Counted from the stretch's first letter, positions 28,414 through 38,041 are shown. The stretch is DNA of 43,993 nucleotides from Prevotella sp. (GCA_017538105.1 JAFYJN010000061.1:1-43993), one strand, 5' to 3'. The notes: generated by a model not told the origin, from the sequence alone. Numbers and translations: made by a program.

Positions 28414-28475
28414 AGGATAACCTAAGATTTCTTAGGTTTTCATAGGTTTTAGGATAGCCTGGGATTATCTAGGCT
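28414..28475 (-). repeat. Twin hairpins between sufB and sufC
   Basis: Two copies of a ~28-bp unit starting AGGATA, 37 bp apart. Each makes an 8-bp stem with a 4-nt loop (28419-28438 and 28456-28475). Differences between the copies keep the pairing: two A-T pairs become G-C and two become G-U wobble. Confidence 0.6.
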
Positions 28476-28553
28476 CCCTCATGCTCCTCTCTTTAATCTT
28501 TTAATTTTATATTCTTTTAATCTTTCTTGCTCCTTGCCTCTTGCTCCTTAGAA

Positions 28554-29999
28554 TCACCCCACCGTTCCTTCAAGCGACACGGAGAGCAGTTTCTGCGCCT
28601 CGGCGGCAAACTCCAATGGTAGTTTGTTGAGCACTTCCTTGGCATAGCCGTTGACGATGATGCCCACGGCCTGCTCGGTGGGTATGCCGCGCTGGTTACA
28701 GTAGAACAGCTGGTCTTCACTGATTTTGCTCGTTGTGGCTTCATGTTCCACAATGGCCGTATCGTTGTGGATATCCATGTAGGGAAAGGTGTGCGCCCCA
28801 CATTCGCTGCCCAGCAATAGACTGTCGCATGAGCTATAGTTGCGGGCGTTGTCGGCGGTGCGCGTGGCTCTTACCAGTCCGCGGTAGGAGTTTTGGCTCT
28901 TTCCGGCGCTGATTCCTTTCGAGATGATGGTGCTCTTGGTGTTGCGCCCCATGTGAATCATCTTCGTGCCGGTGTCGGCCTCTTGGTGGTGGTTGGTCAC
29001 TGCCACGGAATAGAACTCGGCTTGGGAACCGTCGCCACGGAGTACGCAAGAGGGATATTTCCATGTGATGGCGCTGCCCGTCTCCACCTGTGTCCACGAC
29101 AACCGCGAATCTTTGCCACGCAAGTCACCGCGTTTGGTCACTAGGTTGAGAACGCCGCCTCGCCCTTCTTCGTCGCCAGGGTACCAGTTCTGCACAGTGG
29201 AGTATTTCACTTCTGCGCGGTCGTTGACGATAATCTCGACAATGGCGGCATGTAGCTGGTTCTCGTCGCGCATGGGAGCGGTGCACCCTTCAAGGTACGA
29301 CACGTAGGAGTCATCATCGGCGATGATCAGTGTGCGCTCAAACTGACCTGTGTTACGTGCGTTGATGCGGAAGTAGCTGCTCAGTTCCATCGGGCAGCGA
29401 ACACCTTTGGGGATATATACGAATGAGCCGTCGCTGAACACGGCACTGTTAAGGGCGGCGAAGAAATTGTCGCGGTAAGGAACCACGGTGCCCAGGTACT
29501 GTCGCACCAGGTCGGGATGTTGTTTGATGGCATCGCCGATGGAGCAGAAGATGACCCCCATCTCCGCCAGTTTCTCCTTGAAGGTGGTTTTCACCGACAC
29601 AGAGTCCATGATGGCATCAACAGCCATGCCGCTCAGCGCCAGCCGTTCCTCAAGAGGAATACCCAGTTTGTCGAAAGTCTTCATCACCTCGGGGTCGATA
29701 TCATCGAGGCTTTTCGGTCCATCGGCTTTCTTGGCCAAGGGATCGGCATAGTAGGAGATGGCTTGATAGTCGATGGGGGGAAGGGTGACATGTCCCCATT
29801 CTGGCTGTTTCATCGTCAGCCAGTGGCGGTATGCCTGCAGGCGAAAGTCGAGCATCCACTCGGGTTCTCCCTTCTTGTGTGAAATCAAGCGCACGACCTC
29901 TTCGTTGAGGCCGCGCTCTATGATTTCAGTATGTACATCGGTGGTGAAGCCGAACTCATATTTCTTTTCCGCCACCTTACGGACAAAGTCATTGCCCAT
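28554..29999 (-). CDS. sufB: Fe-S cluster assembly scaffold SufB
   Basis: 481 aa from ATG at 29999 ([14 protein letters not shown]), the usual start of the family. Forms the SufBC2D scaffold on which Fe-S clusters are built. Signatures: [27 protein letters not shown] (with the conserved Cys) and [22 protein letters not shown] (conserved Glu). The frame is open back to 30122, but that extension is encoded by a simple tandem repeat and is not homologous. First gene of the suf block, immediately downstream of infB. Confidence 0.95.
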   Translation of the reverse strand: MGNDFVRKVAEKKYEFGFTTDVHTEIIERGLNEEVVRLISHKKGEPEWMLDFRLQAYRHWLTMKQPEWGHVTLPPIDYQAISYYADPLAKKADGPKSLDDIDPEVMKTFDKLGIPLEERLALSGMAVDAIMDSVSVKTTFKEKLAEMGVIFCSIGDAIKQHPDLVRQYLGTVVPYRDNFFAALNSAVFSDGSFVYIPKGVRCPMELSSYFRINARNTGQFERTLIIADDDSYVSYLEGCTAPMRDENQLHAAIVEIIVNDRAEVKYSTVQNWYPGDEEGRGGVLNLVTKRGDLRGKDSRLSWTQVETGSAITWKYPSCVLRGDGSQAEFYSVAVTNHHQEADTGTKMIHMGRNTKSTIISKGISAGKSQNSYRGLVRATRTADNARNYSSCDSLLLGSECGAHTFPYMDIHNDTAIVEHEATTSKISEDQLFYCNQRGIPTEQAVGIIVNGYAKEVLNKLPLEFAAEAQKLLSVSLEGTVG

Positions 30000-30044
30000 C
30001 TTTTTCTGGTTTGAAGTTTGAAATTTCTTGCTTCTTGCCCTGGC

Positions 30045-30098
30045 TTCTATAGCGGCTATATCTTCTATAGTAACTATAGCTTCTATAGCATCTATAGC
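30045..30098. repeat. Tandem repeat of CTATAG units between infB and sufB
   Basis: Three 18-bp units (30045-30062, 30063-30080, 30081-30098), each made of two 9-mers carrying CTATAG or CTATAT; six 9-bp units in all. CTATAG is itself palindromic. The array ends 1 bp before the infB stop codon (30100-30102 on the plus strand). Confidence 0.8.
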
Positions 30099-30099
30099 T

Positions 30100-32991
30100 T
30101 TACAGTTTCTGTTGCACTTCAATCTCGGTGTAGGTTTCGATGATGTCGCCTACCTGGATGTCGTTGAAATTGACGAGGCTGATGCCACACTCGAAGTTGA
30201 CACCCACCTCCTTCACGTCGTCCTTGAAACGTTTCAGGGCATTGATGTCGCCTGTGTGAACCACAATGCCATCGCGCACCAGACGGGCTTTGTCGGTACG
30301 GTGTACCTTGCCCTCGGTGACCAGGGCACCGGCTACGGCTCCCACCTTTGATATGCGGTATACTTCCTTCACTTCCACCTGACCAGTGACAATCTCTTTC
30401 TTCACCTTGTCGAGCATACCAATCATGGCATCCTTGATGTCTTCTATGGCATCGTAGATGACGGAATAGGTGTTGATTTCCACTCCCTCACGTTCGGCCA
30501 GCTTGCGTGCTGCCGATGAGGGGCGTACTTGGAATCCCACAATGATGGCATTCGAGGCATACGCCATCTGCACATCGTTCTCGGAAATCTGACCGACCGC
30601 CTTGGATATGACGTTCACATTGATCTTCTCGGTGGAGAGTTTAATGAACGAGTCGCTCAGGGCTTCGATGGAACCATCGGTGTCGCCTTTCACCATCAGG
30701 TTGAGTTCCTTGAACTCGCCCAGGGCGATGCGGCGGCTGATGTCTGAGAGGGTTAGGCGTGTTTGTGTGCGCAGACCTTGCTCACGCTGTAGCTGCTCTC
30801 GTTTGTTGGCAATCTCGCGGGCGGCCTGTTCGTTTTCCATGATATGGAACGAGTCACCGGCCGTTGGAGCGCCGTTCAGACCGAGGATGATGGCTGGCTC
30901 GGCGGGGCCTACTTTTTCCATGCGTTGGTAGCGTTCGTTGAACATCGCCTTGATACGTCCATGGCTTGTTCCTGCGATGACCACGTCGCCCACCTTCAAC
31001 GTGCCATTTGACACGAGAACCGTCGACACATAGCCGCGTCCTTTGTCGAGTGACGACTCTATGACGCTGCCCACGGCCTTGCGGTTGGGGTTCGCTTTCA
31101 GCTCGAGCATTTCCGCTTCAAGGAGCACCTTCTCCAGCAATTCGTCTACGCCGATGCCTTTTTTGGCGGATATTTCCTGACACTGGTATTTGCCACCCCA
31201 ATCTTCCACCAACAGATTCATGTTGGCCAAGTCTTCGCGTATCTTTTCGGGGTTGGCTCCGGGTTTGTCAATCTTGTTGATAGCGAACACCATGGGCACG
31301 TTGGCTGCCTGGGCATGGGCGATGGCTTCCTTGGTGGTTGGCATCACGCTGTCGTCGGCGGCGATGATGATGATGGCGATGTCGGTCACCTGGGCACCGC
31401 GGGCGCGCATGGCTGTGAACGCCTCATGTCCCGGCGTGTCGAGGAAGGTGATCTTGCGTCCGTCGGCCAATGTCACGTTATAGGCACCGATATGCTGTGT
31501 GATACCTCCAGCTTCGCCGGCAATGACATTTGTCTTGCGGATATAATCGAGCAGCGAAGTCTTGCCATGGTCCACATGTCCCATTACGGTAACGATGGGC
31601 GCGCGTGGCACGAGGTCGTTTTCATCGTCCACGTCTTCATGGATAGCTTCGCTCACCGAGGCACTCACATATTCGGTCTTGAAACCGAATTCGTCGGCCA
31701 CGATATTGATGGTCTCGGCATCTAAGCGTTGGTTGATGCTCACCATGATACCCACGCTCATACAAGTACCAATGACCTTGACCACCGGAACATTCATCAT
31801 CGTGGCTAGCTCGCTCACTGTGACGAACTCTGTAAGTTTGAGCGTCTTGCTCTCTGCCTGCATGGCTTCGTTCTCTTCCATGATGCGCTCATGCACGGCC
31901 TCGCGTTTCTCCTTGCGGTATTTGGCGCCTTTCTTGTTCTGAGTCTTGCTGGTGAGTTGGGCAAGCGTCTCCTTTACCTTGCGTGCCACATCCTCTTCGT
32001 TCACTTCCAATGGTTTGGGAGCGCGTTTGCGGTTCTTGTTCTTCTTGCCTTGGTTGCCTTGACCACCTTGGTTGTTTTTGTTGCCGTCACGTGTCGGTGA
32101 GGGTTGGTTGCCGATGGCGTTGATGTCGACGCGTTCTTTGTTGATGCGATTGCGTTTCTTGCGTTCGCCACTATGCTGTTGTTGCGCCTTCTCTTCACGT
32201 TCCTTGCGCTTCTCTTCCTTCGATTTCTTCTTCGGACGGGTGTTCTGGTTGATGGCCGTGAGGTCGATTTTGCCCACCACGTTGAGCTTGGGCGTTTCTT
32301 TATGCTCACTCTTGAGGGTAAACACTTGAGAGCTTTCCTTATCTTGGCTTTGCTGTTCCAACGTGTTGTCGGCGTTCTCCTCAGGTGCCGTCTCTACGGT
32401 TTCCTGCTTCTCTTCGGATTGTGCCACCGCTGGTTCTGGGGCCTCGATTATGTCGACATCCTCTTTGGGCTGGGTACTAGTCACCTCTGAAACGGCCGGT
32501 TGCACCACCGATGTTTCCTCTTTCACAGGTTGCTCGGGTGTGGGAGCCTCGGACACCTTCTTTTTCGTTTCCGTTATTTCCGCTACAGGGCTCTCGGCAG
32601 CAGCCTTGTCAAGCGGTGTCTTTTCCTTCGCTGGTTCGGCGGCAATGGGCTCTGGCTTCTTCTCTGGTGTTTTCTTGCCAAGTTTGTCCAGATTGATCTT
32701 GCCCACCTGTTTGAATTGCTGGCGACCAGAGGAGAGCAGTGCCTCGGCATGGTGGCTCTCGGGCTTTTCTTCCTTCTTCTCTTTACGTTTGGGGAAGATG
32801 GCGCTGGCTTGGGTGCGCAAGTCTTTGTCGGTCTTGTGGCTGTCCACAAGAGCCTGGTATTGCTCGTCGTTGAGCTTGTAGTTGGGGTTGGGTTCCACCT
32901 CCCCCAGATCTTTTCGTTTTGTTAGGAAATCAACTGCCGTTTGAAGTCCTATATTCAGTTCGCGTATTGCTTTACTTAGTCTAATACCCAT
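30100..32991 (-). CDS. infB: Translation initiation factor IF-2
   Basis: 963 aa GTPase that positions initiator tRNA on the 30S subunit. N-terminal IF2-N-like segment (~1-60), a long charged Pro/Glu/Lys-rich linker (~65-330), a second IF2-N motif ([16 protein letters not shown], ~386-401), then the G domain: G1 GHVDHGKT (471-478), G3 DTPGH (517-521), G4 NKID (571-574). Domains II-IV follow to the C-terminus. ATG at 32991 starts [13 protein letters not shown], as in relatives. Lies 33 bp after nusA in the same cluster. Confidence 0.97.
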   Translation of the reverse strand: MGIRLSKAIRELNIGLQTAVDFLTKRKDLGEVEPNPNYKLNDEQYQALVDSHKTDKDLRTQASAIFPKRKEKKEEKPESHHAEALLSSGRQQFKQVGKINLDKLGKKTPEKKPEPIAAEPAKEKTPLDKAAAESPVAEITETKKKVSEAPTPEQPVKEETSVVQPAVSEVTSTQPKEDVDIIEAPEPAVAQSEEKQETVETAPEENADNTLEQQSQDKESSQVFTLKSEHKETPKLNVVGKIDLTAINQNTRPKKKSKEEKRKEREEKAQQQHSGERKKRNRINKERVDINAIGNQPSPTRDGNKNNQGGQGNQGKKNKNRKRAPKPLEVNEEDVARKVKETLAQLTSKTQNKKGAKYRKEKREAVHERIMEENEAMQAESKTLKLTEFVTVSELATMMNVPVVKVIGTCMSVGIMVSINQRLDAETINIVADEFGFKTEYVSASVSEAIHEDVDDENDLVPRAPIVTVMGHVDHGKTSLLDYIRKTNVIAGEAGGITQHIGAYNVTLADGRKITFLDTPGHEAFTAMRARGAQVTDIAIIIIAADDSVMPTTKEAIAHAQAANVPMVFAINKIDKPGANPEKIREDLANMNLLVEDWGGKYQCQEISAKKGIGVDELLEKVLLEAEMLELKANPNRKAVGSVIESSLDKGRGYVSTVLVSNGTLKVGDVVIAGTSHGRIKAMFNERYQRMEKVGPAEPAIILGLNGAPTAGDSFHIMENEQAAREIANKREQLQREQGLRTQTRLTLSDISRRIALGEFKELNLMVKGDTDGSIEALSDSFIKLSTEKINVNVISKAVGQISENDVQMAYASNAIIVGFQVRPSSAARKLAEREGVEINTYSVIYDAIEDIKDAMIGMLDKVKKEIVTGQVEVKEVYRISKVGAVAGALVTEGKVHRTDKARLVRDGIVVHTGDINALKRFKDDVKEVGVNFECGISLVNFNDIQVGDIIETYTEIEVQQKL

Positions 32992-33024
32992 TATATCTCG
33001 GTTAATTGTTTTTTTTGTTGATGA

Positions 33025-34290
33025 TTACTCAAATTCGGCTCTGAGGATGCGGAGCACCTCTTCTACGGTTTCCTCTTCCAGGTCGGCCTTGTCTTTGTCG
33101 GTCAACATCTCACGCGGTGCCTTGAGCACAGCTTTTGCGGTGTCGAGACCGATACCTTTGATGGAGTCGATGATCCAAGGCTCGATTTCGTCCTTGAACT
33201 CTTCCAGGTCGACATCGTCTTCCTCCTCGTTGTTCACTTCACGGAACACATCGATGGTAAAGCCCGTGAGCATCGAAGCAAGCTTGATATTCAGACCACT
33301 CTTGCCGATGGCCAGCGACACTTGCTCAGGCGAGAGGTACACTTCTGCCTTCTTCTCTTCTTCATTGATACTGATGCTCGATACCTGAGCGGGACTCAAT
33401 GCTCGCTGTATGTAGAGGTTGGTGTTTTGCGTGTAATTGATCACGTCGATATTCTCGTTGCAGAGTTCACGTACGATACCATGCACGCGGCTTCCTTTGA
33501 CGCCCACGCATGCTCCTACGGGGTCGATACGGTCGTCGTAGCTCTCCACGGCCACCTTGGCGCGTTCGCCGGGCATGCGGGCGATGCCTTTGATGGAGAT
33601 GAGCCCGTCGGCGATTTCAGGAACCTCGGCTTCGAGCAGACGTTGCAGGAACAGGGGACTGGTGCGTGAGAGGATGATTTTGGGGTTGTTGTTGTCGTTT
33701 TTCACCTCATGTACGATGGCTCGGATGGTGTCGCCTTTGCGGTAGTTGTCGTTTGGTATCTGCTCCAATTTTGGAAGAATCAGCTCGTTGTTCTCGTCGT
33801 CGACGACAAGAACCTCGCGTTTCCATATTTGGTAGATTTCGCCGCTAATTACCTCGCCCACTCGATCCTTGTATTTCTGATATAGGGAGTCGTGCTCCAA
33901 CTCCAGGATTTTCGAGGCAAGTGTCTGTCGCAGAGTGAGGATGTACCGACGGCCAAATTTATTGAAGTCGACACGTTCTGTCACCTCCTCACCCTCTTCA
34001 TAGTCAGGTTCGATTTTTTTGGCGTCGGAAAGACTGATTTCCTTATTCTCGTCAACCACCTCACCGTCGGCCACGACGATGCGGTTACGATAAATCTCAA
34101 AGTCGCCCTTGTCGGGGTTCACAATCACGTCGATATTCTCGTCGCTGCCAAAGATCTTGGCCAATACATTGCGGAAGCTCTCTTCGAGCACGCTAACCAA
34201 GGTGGTGCGGTCGATGTTCTTCGTTTCTTTGAACTCCCTGAAGGTTTCGATGAGGTTAGGACCCTCGTTGGTCATTTTTTTTGTAGCCAT
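33025..34290 (-). CDS. nusA: Transcription termination/antitermination factor NusA
   Basis: 421 aa RNA polymerase-binding factor acting in pausing, termination and antitermination. N-terminal RNAP-binding domain ~1-125, S1 domain ~143-210 (GEVISGEIYQ), KH1 ~230-295 with the GVKG loop at 263-266, KH2 ~300-350 with AIGKSG. The last ~50 residues form a short helix-hairpin-helix-like domain (IIDSIKGIGLDTAKAVL). Length is usual for Bacteroidota. Sits 37 bp after rimP. Confidence 0.96.
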   Translation of the reverse strand: MATKKMTNEGPNLIETFREFKETKNIDRTTLVSVLEESFRNVLAKIFGSDENIDVIVNPDKGDFEIYRNRIVVADGEVVDENKEISLSDAKKIEPDYEEGEEVTERVDFNKFGRRYILTLRQTLASKILELEHDSLYQKYKDRVGEVISGEIYQIWKREVLVVDDENNELILPKLEQIPNDNYRKGDTIRAIVHEVKNDNNNPKIILSRTSPLFLQRLLEAEVPEIADGLISIKGIARMPGERAKVAVESYDDRIDPVGACVGVKGSRVHGIVRELCNENIDVINYTQNTNLYIQRALSPAQVSSISINEEEKKAEVYLSPEQVSLAIGKSGLNIKLASMLTGFTIDVFREVNNEEEDDVDLEEFKDEIEPWIIDSIKGIGLDTAKAVLKAPREMLTDKDKADLEEETVEEVLRILRAEFE

Positions 34291-34327
34291 AATATATTTT
34301 AATTTGTTTTTTTTCTGAAAATCGGTG

Positions 34328-34795
34328 TTATTTGAAGGAAATAAGGTACTTGGTGTATTTCACTTCGTCCATGCGGAAAGTATGGTCCACCTCGGTGCTA
34401 ACGAGGCGTTTTTTCCCTTCCACTTTCACCTTCTCGACAACGGTAACAATGAATTCGGGGGCATTCACCGACTTGAGCACGCCTCGAACCTTTTTGCCGT
34501 CGGCCTGAAGAACTTCCACTTCTTTGCCAATGCAGTTCTCATACTGACGCACTACTTTGAAGGGCTGTCCCAGCCCGGCAGAGCCTACTTCCAGCTCATA
34601 GTCCTCCACCTCACGGTCGAGGTGGTCCTCAATGTAGCGGCTCAAGGCCACGCAGTCTTCTATCCAGACACCATCGGCATGGTCAATTTCCACGACGATA
34701 CGGTTGTCGGTACTAATCTCCACGTCGACGAGGAAATAGTCCTGGTCGGCGAGCCACTCATTCACTAAATTTTCTACGACTTTCTTCTCAATCAT
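34328..34795 (-). CDS. rimP: Ribosome maturation factor RimP
   Basis: 155 aa, needed for 30S subunit maturation. Family features: DYFLVDVEISTDNRIVVEID in the N-terminal domain, then YELEVGSAGLGQPFK (the E-V-S-SPGL-type segment) and an SH3-like C-terminal domain. The frame is open to 34927, but the promoter boxes (34858-34889) lie inside that extension and the homologous protein begins at MIEKKVVENL, so the ATG at 34795 is taken. First gene of the rimP-nusA-infB-suf-rnhB cluster. Confidence 0.93.
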   Translation of the reverse strand: MIEKKVVENLVNEWLADQDYFLVDVEISTDNRIVVEIDHADGVWIEDCVALSRYIEDHLDREVEDYELEVGSAGLGQPFKVVRQYENCIGKEVEVLQADGKKVRGVLKSVNAPEFIVTVVEKVKVEGKKRLVSTEVDHTFRMDEVKYTKYLISFK

Positions 34796-34857
34796 GTTGA
34801 TGTAATTATAATGAAAATGAGAGGTTCTTTCGAACCCCTCATTCCACTGAACGGGTG

Positions 34858-34889
34858 CAAAGGTACTAATAAGTTTGCACTTATGCAAA
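34858..34889 (-). promoter_or_regulatory. Promoter of the rimP-nusA-infB-suf cluster
   Basis: -7 box TACCTTTG (34858-34865) and -33 box TTTG (34886-34889) on the minus strand, exactly 20 bp apart. Predicted start near 34851, leader about 55 nt. The -33 box overlaps a small inverted repeat (TTTGCA..TGCAAA, 34874-34889). Confidence 0.7.
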
Positions 34890-34947
34890 TATTTGTAGGT
34901 TTTTTTGAGATTGGAGCGTTGATTCACAGTTTTTTGGAGGAAGGAGA

Positions 34948-34962
34948 GACGGGCTCCCCGTC
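34948..34962 (-). terminator. Small hairpin after the S41 protease gene
   Basis: Perfect 6-bp stem GACGGG/CCCGTC with 3-nt loop, about 20 bp past the protease stop. No clear T run follows on the minus strand, so termination is uncertain. Confidence 0.3.
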
Positions 34963-34980
34963 ATTCGCCCCCATCGCTTG

Positions 34981-36645
34981 TCACTCTGCCTTAAGAATCC
35001 CCCTGTATCTCTCAGTGTCTTGGATTAGCAGCAGTGCCTCTTTCATCACCTTGTCGGTGCGCAGTCCGTTTTCCACCGCTCCCCGTTGGTAATAGTAGGC
35101 CGCCACAATATCGGTTTCGAGCAGTTTTTTGATGGTGTCTTTGTGATAGTCGAGGTCATGGTCGAGGTTGTGGGTAAGTTTTTGCTGCAAACGGTCGAAA
35201 TCGTCCTTGGCATCGTCATAATACCCTTCGAACTTGGCCAGTTTGATGAGATTATCCATATACCGTTCTGTTTCGGGGTCGTATTTGAAACCGCTTTTGA
35301 GCACCCGTTGCTTGAATTCCGCATAGTCGGTATCGCTCAGTTGGAACTGTGAAGGCGGGGCTATGGTGGGGTGCCGCTGTATATAGTCAATCTCATATTT
35401 GAGCATCACCTCGGTGCTGTCCATGCCTGATGTGGCTAAGTAATATGCGATGTTGGGCAGCGAGTCGGGCTTCACTTCTATGTCGGGCATGATGCCACCT
35501 CCGTCACGCACCTCACGTCCTCCCTTGGTGTGGAACACTCGGGTGAGCGAGTCGGGGATGTGCTCGGTATAGCCGCCGTGCGAATGACGATAGTTGATGG
35601 CTTGTATGCAACGCCCGCTGGGGATGTAGTATTTGTCGGTGGTGAGTTTGAGTGAACCGTTATAGGGCAGTTCCACGCTCATCTGTACCAGTCCCTTTCC
35701 GTAGGTGCGTGAGCCTACAACGACAGCACGGTCAAGGTCTTGCAGTGCTCCACTCGTTATCTCGCTGGCGCTGGCTGTCATGTCGTCAACGAGCACCACC
35801 AAGGGCATCACCGTGTCGATAGGCTCCACCTTGGTGATGTAGTCGTGGTTGGAACGAGCCAATTTGCCTCGATTCGACACGATGAGCTCGCCCATGGGGA
35901 CGAACATGTTGACGATGTCGACGGCCTCCGACTCCGACCCCCCACCATTGCTGCGTAGGTCGAGCACAAAACCGCGGATACCCTGTTCCTTCATCTCTAT
36001 GAAAGCGCGGCGCACCTCTTTGGCACACCCCTCGGTGAATTGGCGCAGACTAAGGTAACCCACTCCTCCCTGTTGTATACCATAGTAGGTCACAGCAGGG
36101 GTCTGTATGGTGCGGCGCGTGATTTTCATCTTCATCTTCTTGCCCGTGGCAGGACGCTCTATTTTCAGTATGAAACTGGTGCCGGGGTCACCGCGCAGGT
36201 GGTCACTCACATAGCTCACGCTCTTATCGGTCATCAAGCTGTCGTCGATACTCAGGATGATGTCGCCCTTCTTCAGGCCGGCCTCGTCAGCGGGCATCCC
36301 TTCGTAGGGCTCGTCGATGACTACCCGTTTCAGTTCGGCATTGTAGCGGATGAGGGCACCGATGCCTGCAAACTTACCCGTGTATATCTCTTTCAGCTCC
36401 TGCATGTTCTCCTCAGGATAATACTCGGTATAGGGATCCAGACTCTTGAGCATGGCTTTGATGGCAGTGCCCACCACCTCATTGGCGTCAAGCGTATCGA
36501 CATACATCAGTTCGAGGTTTTTGTAGATAGTGTTGAACACCTCGAGGTTTTTCGACATGTCGAAGAGGTGGTTGCCGTTTCCCTGCGCATGCATGGGCAG
36601 AGCCGTCAACAAGAGGGTTGCCAATAGGAAAAAGTATTTCTTCAT
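34981..36645 (-). CDS. S41 C-terminal processing peptidase
   Basis: 554 aa. Signal peptide MKKYFFLLATLLLTALPMHAQG, so periplasmic. PDZ domain ~88-170 (GIGALIRY, GLKKGDIILSIDD), then the S41 protease core: FVLDLRSNGGG, catalytic Ser ~294 in TASASEITSGAL and Lys ~317 in GSRTYGKGLV. The C-terminal ~150 residues are helical and charged. Belongs to the Prc/CtpA group that trims or degrades envelope proteins. Single gene. A TACTTTTG -7 box lies upstream at 36680-36687 (minus), without a convincing -33 box. Confidence 0.92.
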   Translation of the reverse strand: MKKYFFLLATLLLTALPMHAQGNGNHLFDMSKNLEVFNTIYKNLELMYVDTLDANEVVGTAIKAMLKSLDPYTEYYPEENMQELKEIYTGKFAGIGALIRYNAELKRVVIDEPYEGMPADEAGLKKGDIILSIDDSLMTDKSVSYVSDHLRGDPGTSFILKIERPATGKKMKMKITRRTIQTPAVTYYGIQQGGVGYLSLRQFTEGCAKEVRRAFIEMKEQGIRGFVLDLRSNGGGSESEAVDIVNMFVPMGELIVSNRGKLARSNHDYITKVEPIDTVMPLVVLVDDMTASASEITSGALQDLDRAVVVGSRTYGKGLVQMSVELPYNGSLKLTTDKYYIPSGRCIQAINYRHSHGGYTEHIPDSLTRVFHTKGGREVRDGGGIMPDIEVKPDSLPNIAYYLATSGMDSTEVMLKYEIDYIQRHPTIAPPSQFQLSDTDYAEFKQRVLKSGFKYDPETERYMDNLIKLAKFEGYYDDAKDDFDRLQQKLTHNLDHDLDYHKDTIKKLLETDIVAAYYYQRGAVENGLRTDKVMKEALLLIQDTERYRGILKAE

Positions 36646-36768
36646 TTAGATGATGCTGTTTTATACAGTTTTCGACCTACAAAAGTACAAGATAATCATC
36701 GGAAACCCGTCTTTTTGTCTGTTTTTTTATGATTTTTCAAGGAAAAACGTATTTTTTTCGCCGAAAAG

Positions 36769-36800
36769 TTTGGTGGAATTAAAAATTCGCATTACTTTTG
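36769..36800 (+). promoter_or_regulatory. Promoter of tRNA-Asn
   Basis: -33 box TTTG (36769-36772) and -7 box TACTTTTG (36793-36800), exactly 20 bp apart. Predicted start near 36807, 17 bp before the mature tRNA. Confidence 0.7.
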
Positions 36801-36823
36801 CAACCGCATTCGCAAAAAATGCT

Positions 36824-36897
36824 GCTTCAGTAGCTCAGTTGGTTAGAGCACCTGACTGTTAATCAGGGGGTCGTTGGTTCAAGCCCATCCTGAAGCG
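36824..36897 (+). tRNA. tRNA-Asn (anticodon GTT)
   Basis: 74 nt. Acceptor arms GCTTCAG and CTGAAGC pair over 7 bp, discriminator G. D-arm AGCTCAGTTGGTTAGAGC; anticodon stem CCTGA/TCAGG with loop CTGTTAA, anticodon GTT. T-arm loop TTCAAGC; its stem has one T-T mismatch. CCA is not encoded. Confidence 0.95.
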
Positions 36898-36900
36898 CAA
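36879..36900 (+). repeat. 22-bp direct repeat, copy 1 (tRNA-Asn 3' end)
   Basis: Identical over 22 bp to 37028-37049. Covers the T-loop, T-stem 3' arm, acceptor 3' arm and three bases beyond the tRNA. Confidence 0.85.
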
Positions 36901-36901
36901 G

Positions 36902-36926
36902 TCCCAGCCGAAAGGTTGGGATTTTT
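36902..36926 (+). terminator. Rho-independent terminator of tRNA-Asn
   Basis: 8-bp stem TCCCAGCC (36902-36909) with GGTTGGGA (36914-36921, one G-T pair), GAAA loop, then TTTTT. Confidence 0.85.
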
Positions 36927-37027
36927 GTATATATGGGCTTTCACCAAGGTTTTCTCCCTCGCTTTTCCCGTTGCCCCGCCTGCGGCGACTGCAACGGCTC
37001 GGTCGAAGGGTCGCGAGGCGACAAGTC

Positions 37028-37049
37028 TCAAGCCCATCCTGAAGCGCAA
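37028..37049 (+). repeat. 22-bp direct repeat, copy 2 (possible relic attachment site)
   Basis: Exact copy of the tRNA-Asn 3' end, 149 bp downstream of copy 1. Nothing upstream of it completes a tRNA, so it is a tail only. Resembles the attR left when an element integrates in a tRNA gene, or a remnant of a tandem tRNA duplication. Confidence 0.7.
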
Positions 37050-37056
37050 TGAGAAT

Positions 37057-37090
37057 AAAGGAGTTAGTTTCGTGCTAACTCCTTTTTCTT
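37057..37090 (+). terminator. Rho-independent terminator
   Basis: Perfect 11-bp stem (AAAGGAGTTAG 37057-37067 with CTAACTCCTTT 37075-37085), 7-nt loop, T-rich tail. Directly follows the second tRNA-tail copy. Confidence 0.8.
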
Positions 37091-37178
37091 TATGGTAGTG
37101 TAACGAAGGTGGAACAAGTCGGCGGACTTTCCAGGTTGGTGAATCCAAATTTACCAACTAGGAAAAACCGCAGATTCC

Positions 37179-37916
37179 CTATTTAGGGTAATCAAAATGC
37201 CTGCTTACGTTAATCTTATGAGATTTAACACTATATGCCGAAAGACGATTATTCTTATCAAATGTATTTGTAAAGTTCAGTGTGTCGTTCTTATATACAT
37301 CATTATAAACATAAATTATTGATATCGGATGTGATGGAACATACCCTCCGATTTCGCCTGTAAGATATTTTGCAATCAGTTTCTTTGTATCAAAAAGATC
37401 CATGAACAGAGCTATTCCAGAACGGGGAGAGTTGACATTCATGTCATATACAATGTGATTGTGCTGTGTATTTCCATAATAATCGCCAGTGACAATGACA
37501 TCAGTGACAAGGTTGTCTTTCCAAACAAACTTGTATTCAGGTACATCTGTACAACAAGGTATTATTGCACTTATCATATGGCCATCTGAATCATAATTAT
37601 ACTCGTATTCTTCTCTAATGGGAGGAATATAACGAATATTCCCACTATCTGGCTCACTTTCGTTTATAGGAATGTCGTTTACCAAAATTGCCCTACCCTT
37701 GTTGTCGGCATATATCGACAATGTATCATTCCACCCAACTTTCTCATTCTTATTGGTAATATAGGATCTGTTGCTACATACTGTCAGATACCTTCTCAGC
37801 TCTTGCCCATCATACTCTTTAGTATTGGGGTATTTATTGCAACTTGATAGAATAGCAATAGATGGCAATAGAAAAGCTCCAAATAATGAGATAATGCAAA
37901 TATTTCTTGTTTCCAT
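37179..37916 (-). CDS. AT-rich lipoprotein of unknown function
   Basis: 245 aa. Signal sequence ending in a lipobox-like ILSSC (Cys ~26), so it is probably lipid-anchored. The rest is beta-rich with Asn/Tyr-rich segments such as EYEYNYDSDGHMISAI and YKFVWKDNLVTDV, a pattern seen in Bacteroidota DUF4595/YD-repeat-like lipoproteins; this link is tentative. Base composition is visibly more AT-rich than the genes on either side. It lies next to the duplicated tRNA-Asn tail and just downstream of the DUF6794-like gene on the same strand (125-bp gap), which would fit an acquired pair. Confidence 0.65.
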   Translation of the reverse strand: METRNICIISLFGAFLLPSIAILSSCNKYPNTKEYDGQELRRYLTVCSNRSYITNKNEKVGWNDTLSIYADNKGRAILVNDIPINESEPDSGNIRYIPPIREEYEYNYDSDGHMISAIIPCCTDVPEYKFVWKDNLVTDVIVTGDYYGNTQHNHIVYDMNVNSPRSGIALFMDLFDTKKLIAKYLTGEIGGYVPSHPISIIYVYNDVYKNDTLNFTNTFDKNNRLSAYSVKSHKINVSRHFDYPK

Positions 37917-38041
37917 TGTTTTTCCTAAGATATCACCACTTAATAGTTAATAGCACTATTGTAGTACACATTATTGTTGTCGGGTTTATGATTGTTGGAG
38001 ATGTATTCGAAGAGAGAGGTCATCTTTCTTCCATAATATTT

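Larger units (their letters stand above)
36646..37178. other. Intergenic region with tRNA-Asn, duplicated tRNA tail and two terminators
   Basis: 533 bp without a protein gene. From left to right: the upstream region of the S41 gene, the tRNA promoter, tRNA-Asn, its terminator, a GC-rich segment with an imperfect stem (CCGTTGC 36968-36974 with GCAACGG 36991-36997), the second copy of the tRNA 3' end, another terminator, and a 10-bp hairpin with one G-T pair (37135-37158) beyond the lipoprotein stop. Confidence 0.75.

Noticed and set aside
30000-30122. 41-residue N-terminal extension of SufB
   Set aside because: Encoded by a simple tandem repeat and overlapping infB; the family starts at the ATG at 29999.
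34796-34927. 44-residue extension of RimP
   Set aside because: The promoter boxes lie within it.
36650-36862. 70-aa ORF ending in SVAQLVRAPDC
   Set aside because: The end is translated tRNA-Asn; the frame covers the tRNA promoter.
36901-37027. Second tRNA between the 22-bp copies
   Set aside because: No acceptor, D or anticodon arms upstream of copy 2.
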